Positions 62,545 to 64,000 of a stretch of 64,000 nucleotides of DNA are shown here, piece after piece. The translations under genes and the position numbers were made by a program. This DNA is from Streptomyces asiaticus (GTDB lineage: Bacteria > Actinomycetota > Actinomycetes > Streptomycetales > Streptomycetaceae), in the NCBI RefSeq assembly GCF_018138715.1, contig NZ_JAGSHX010000006.1, positions 3,782,001 through 3,846,000 of the forward strand. Reading direction: 5' to 3'. Below the pieces are notes generated by a model that saw nothing but the letters and a program-made list of their open reading frames with translations, made no database searches and had not been told where the DNA came from. The first letter of the stretch is position 1, and the number at the start of each line of letters is the position of its first letter.

Positions 62545-64000
62545 CGGTCCTCTCCCCCGGTCGCGGTTCCGGCCTCGGCCTCGTTGCCAGGGGCGGCCTC
62601 GGTCCCGTCGTCCGCCGGGCCCTCCAGATGGCCGGAGGCGGCGCCGGTCATGGCCGAGCCCAGCTCCTCCGGGGTGATCGTGGCGGGGTCGGCGTCGGCG
62701 ACCAGCCGGCCGCGGTACATCACCCGCAGGGTGTCGGACAGGCCGATCAGCTCGTCCAGGTCGGCCGAGATCAGCAGCACGGCCAGGCCGTCCCGGCGCG
62801 CGGCGCGGATCTGGTCCCAGATCTGCGCCTGGGCGCCCACGTCCACACCCCGGGTGGGGTGCGCGGCGATCAGCAGCTTGGGGTGGTGGCTCATCTCCCG
62901 GCCGACGATCAGCTTCTGCTGGTTGCCGCCGGACAGCGAGGCCGCGGTGACCTCGATCCCCGGCGTACGCACGTCGTACTCGGCGACGATCCGCTCGGTG
63001 TCCCGCCGGGCGGCGGCCGGGTTCAGCAGCCCGGCCTTGCTGTTGGGCTCCTCGGTGACATGGCCGAGGATGCGGTTCTCCCACAGCGGCGCTTCCAGCA
63101 GCAGCCCGTGCCGGTGGCGGTCCTCGGGGATGTAACCGATGCCGTCCTCGCGCCGCTTGCGGGTGGGCGCGTGGGAGATGTCGGCGCCGTCCAGGGTGAT
63201 GGTGCCGGCGTCGGGGTCGCGCATGCCCATGATGGCCTCGACCAGTTCGGCCTGGCCGTTGCCCTCCACACCGGCGATGCCGAGGACTTCGCCCTTGCGG
63301 ATGGTGAGGTCGATGTCGTCGAGCACGGCCCGCTCGACCCCGTCCACATCGGTGGCGGTCAGCCGCAGCCCGTCCACGACGAGCATGTCGGTGTCGGTGA
63401 CGGTGGATTCGCGGGTCTCGGGCGAGGGCAGCTCGCTGCCGACCATCAGCTCGGCCAGCTGCCGGGGGCTGGTCTCGGACGGTACGACGGAGGCGACCGT
63501 GGTGCCGCGCCGGATGACGGTGATGTCATCGGCCACGGACAGCACCTCGCCCAGCTTGTGCGAGATGAACAGCACCGTCAGGCCCTCGGACTTGAGCTCG
63601 CGGAGGTTGTCGAAGAGCGCGTCGACCTCCTGCGGGACGAGCACGGCGGTCGGCTCGTCGAGGATCAGCGTCCGGGCGCCCCGGTAGAGGACCTTGAGGA
63701 TCTCCACCCGCTGACGGTCCGCCACGCCCAGGTCCTCGACCAGGACATCGGGGCGGACACCCAGCCCGTAGGCGTCGGAGATCTCCTTGATCCGGGCCCG
63801 CGCCCTGCCGGCGATGCCGTGCAGCTTCTCGGCGCCGAGGACCACGTTCTCCAGCACGGTGAAGTTGTCGGCGAGCATGAAGTGCTGGTGCACCATGCCC
63901 ACACCGCGGGATATGGCATCCGCCGGGGAGTGCAGTTCCACCGTCTCGCCGTCGATCGCGATGGTGCCCTCGTCCGGGCGCTGCATCCCGTAGAGGATCT
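62541..64000 (-). CDS. Nucleoside ABC transporter ATP-binding protein (start outside window)
   Basis: The frame is open through base 64000; the first Walker A motif lies beyond the edge. Inside: ILYGMQRPDEG (just after Walker A), VADRQRVEILKVLYRGARTLILDEPTAVL with the first Walker B, then a second ABC half with GIAGVEGNGQAELVEAIMG (degenerate Walker A, no Lys), SLSGGNQQKLIVGREM and LLIAAHPTRGVD. A Glu/Ala-rich tail follows. This is the double-ABC layout of RbsA/NupO-type importers; a BMP-family lipoprotein gene is expected upstream. Confidence 0.93.
   Translation of the reverse strand, partial: ILYGMQRPDEGTIAIDGETVELHSPADAISRGVGMVHQHFMLADNFTVLENVVLGAEKLHGIAGRARARIKEISDAYGLGVRPDVLVEDLGVADRQRVEILKVLYRGARTLILDEPTAVLVPQEVDALFDNLRELKSEGLTVLFISHKLGEVLSVADDITVIRRGTTVASVVPSETSPRQLAELMVGSELPSPETRESTVTDTDMLVVDGLRLTATDVDGVERAVLDDIDLTIRKGEVLGIAGVEGNGQAELVEAIMGMRDPDAGTITLDGADISHAPTRKRREDGIGYIPEDRHRHGLLLEAPLWENRILGHVTEEPNSKAGLLNPAAARRDTERIVAEYDVRTPGIEVTAASLSGGNQQKLIVGREMSHHPKLLIAAHPTRGVDVGAQAQIWDQIRAARRDGLAVLLISADLDELIGLSDTLRVMYRGRLVADADPATITPEELGSAMTGAASGHLEGPADDGTEAAPGNEAEAGTATGGEDR

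Overview
The window is high-GC actinobacterial DNA, almost certainly a Streptomyces chromosome. Supporting signs are the strong third-position G+C bias, a conservon (cvn) operon, the SigQ/AfsQ1/AfsQ2 signalling locus, a PccB/AccE/AccA acyl-CoA carboxylase cluster, DUF742 and DUF6479 proteins, and dispersed GC-rich palindromes between genes. As I remember it, the backbone order (hutH, GAF-GGDEF protein, enoyl-CoA hydratase, adenylate cyclase, birA, pccB, accE, maf, accA2, deoR-type regulator, purine phosphorylase, hexomutase, deoC, aldehyde dehydrogenase, uridine kinase, sigQ-afsQ1-afsQ2, adenosine deaminase, deoA, cdd) matches the S. coelicolor SCO4890-SCO4934 region.

Layout. 1-3158: end of a conservon (kinase-like CvnA, roadblock CvnB, DUF742 CvnC, GTPase CvnD) with its P450, which lacks the ExxR motif. 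3504-6130: an aromatic prenyltransferase followed by a tryptophanase-like lyase, a likely prenylated-indole pathway. 6220-13860: DUF6479, MazG, SurA-like lipoprotein, HNH lipoprotein, DUF2079, VOC protein, L,D-transpeptidase and small proteins. 14327-21806: HutH, GAF-GGDEF protein, enoyl-CoA hydratase, a second ExxR-less P450 and adenylate cyclase. 21953-28560: biotin ligase and acyl-CoA carboxylase subunits, with Maf and two small membrane proteins. 28699-34073: esterase, TetR, DeoR, an LpdA-type flavoprotein and a GGCT-like protein. 34291-43915: nucleoside phosphorylase, phosphopentose/hexose mutase, deoC, two aldehyde dehydrogenase proteins, amidohydrolase remnants and uridine kinase. 44053-48051: sigQ, afsQ1, afsQ2 and a lipoprotein gene. 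48234-53498: VanZ-like, PspC, small secreted protein, adenosine deaminase, an alpha/beta hydrolase-like protein and an MFS exporter. 53591-58142: a LysR gene, then an accessory island with a decayed IS5-like element, an XRE/TPR regulator and five overlapping small genes. 58333-64000: deoA, cdd and a nucleoside ABC transporter that runs off the right edge.

The main functional theme is nucleoside catabolism: import (ABC transporter), deamination (add, cdd), phosphorolysis (deoA, purine phosphorylase), sugar-phosphate isomerisation (PGM2-like mutase), aldol cleavage (deoC) and acetaldehyde oxidation (ALDH). Three separate transcription units (purine phosphorylase, deoC, add) carry the same perfect palindrome CTACGCGCGTAG just upstream of a -10-like box and a nearly leaderless start. 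This implies a common repressor.

Two genome-structure patterns stand out. Short tandem repeats begin at, or contain, the stop codon of many genes (mazG, accA, GGCT, maf, udk and afsQ3 clearly; prenyltransferase and enoyl-CoA hydratase loosely), and a dispersed repeat is fused to the stop codons of four others. A 0.66-kb inverted repeat with arms of about 135 bp lies between the purine phosphorylase and mutase genes. In the island, an IS874-like insertion has split a 49-codon gene that can be rebuilt exactly by removing the element and one TA.
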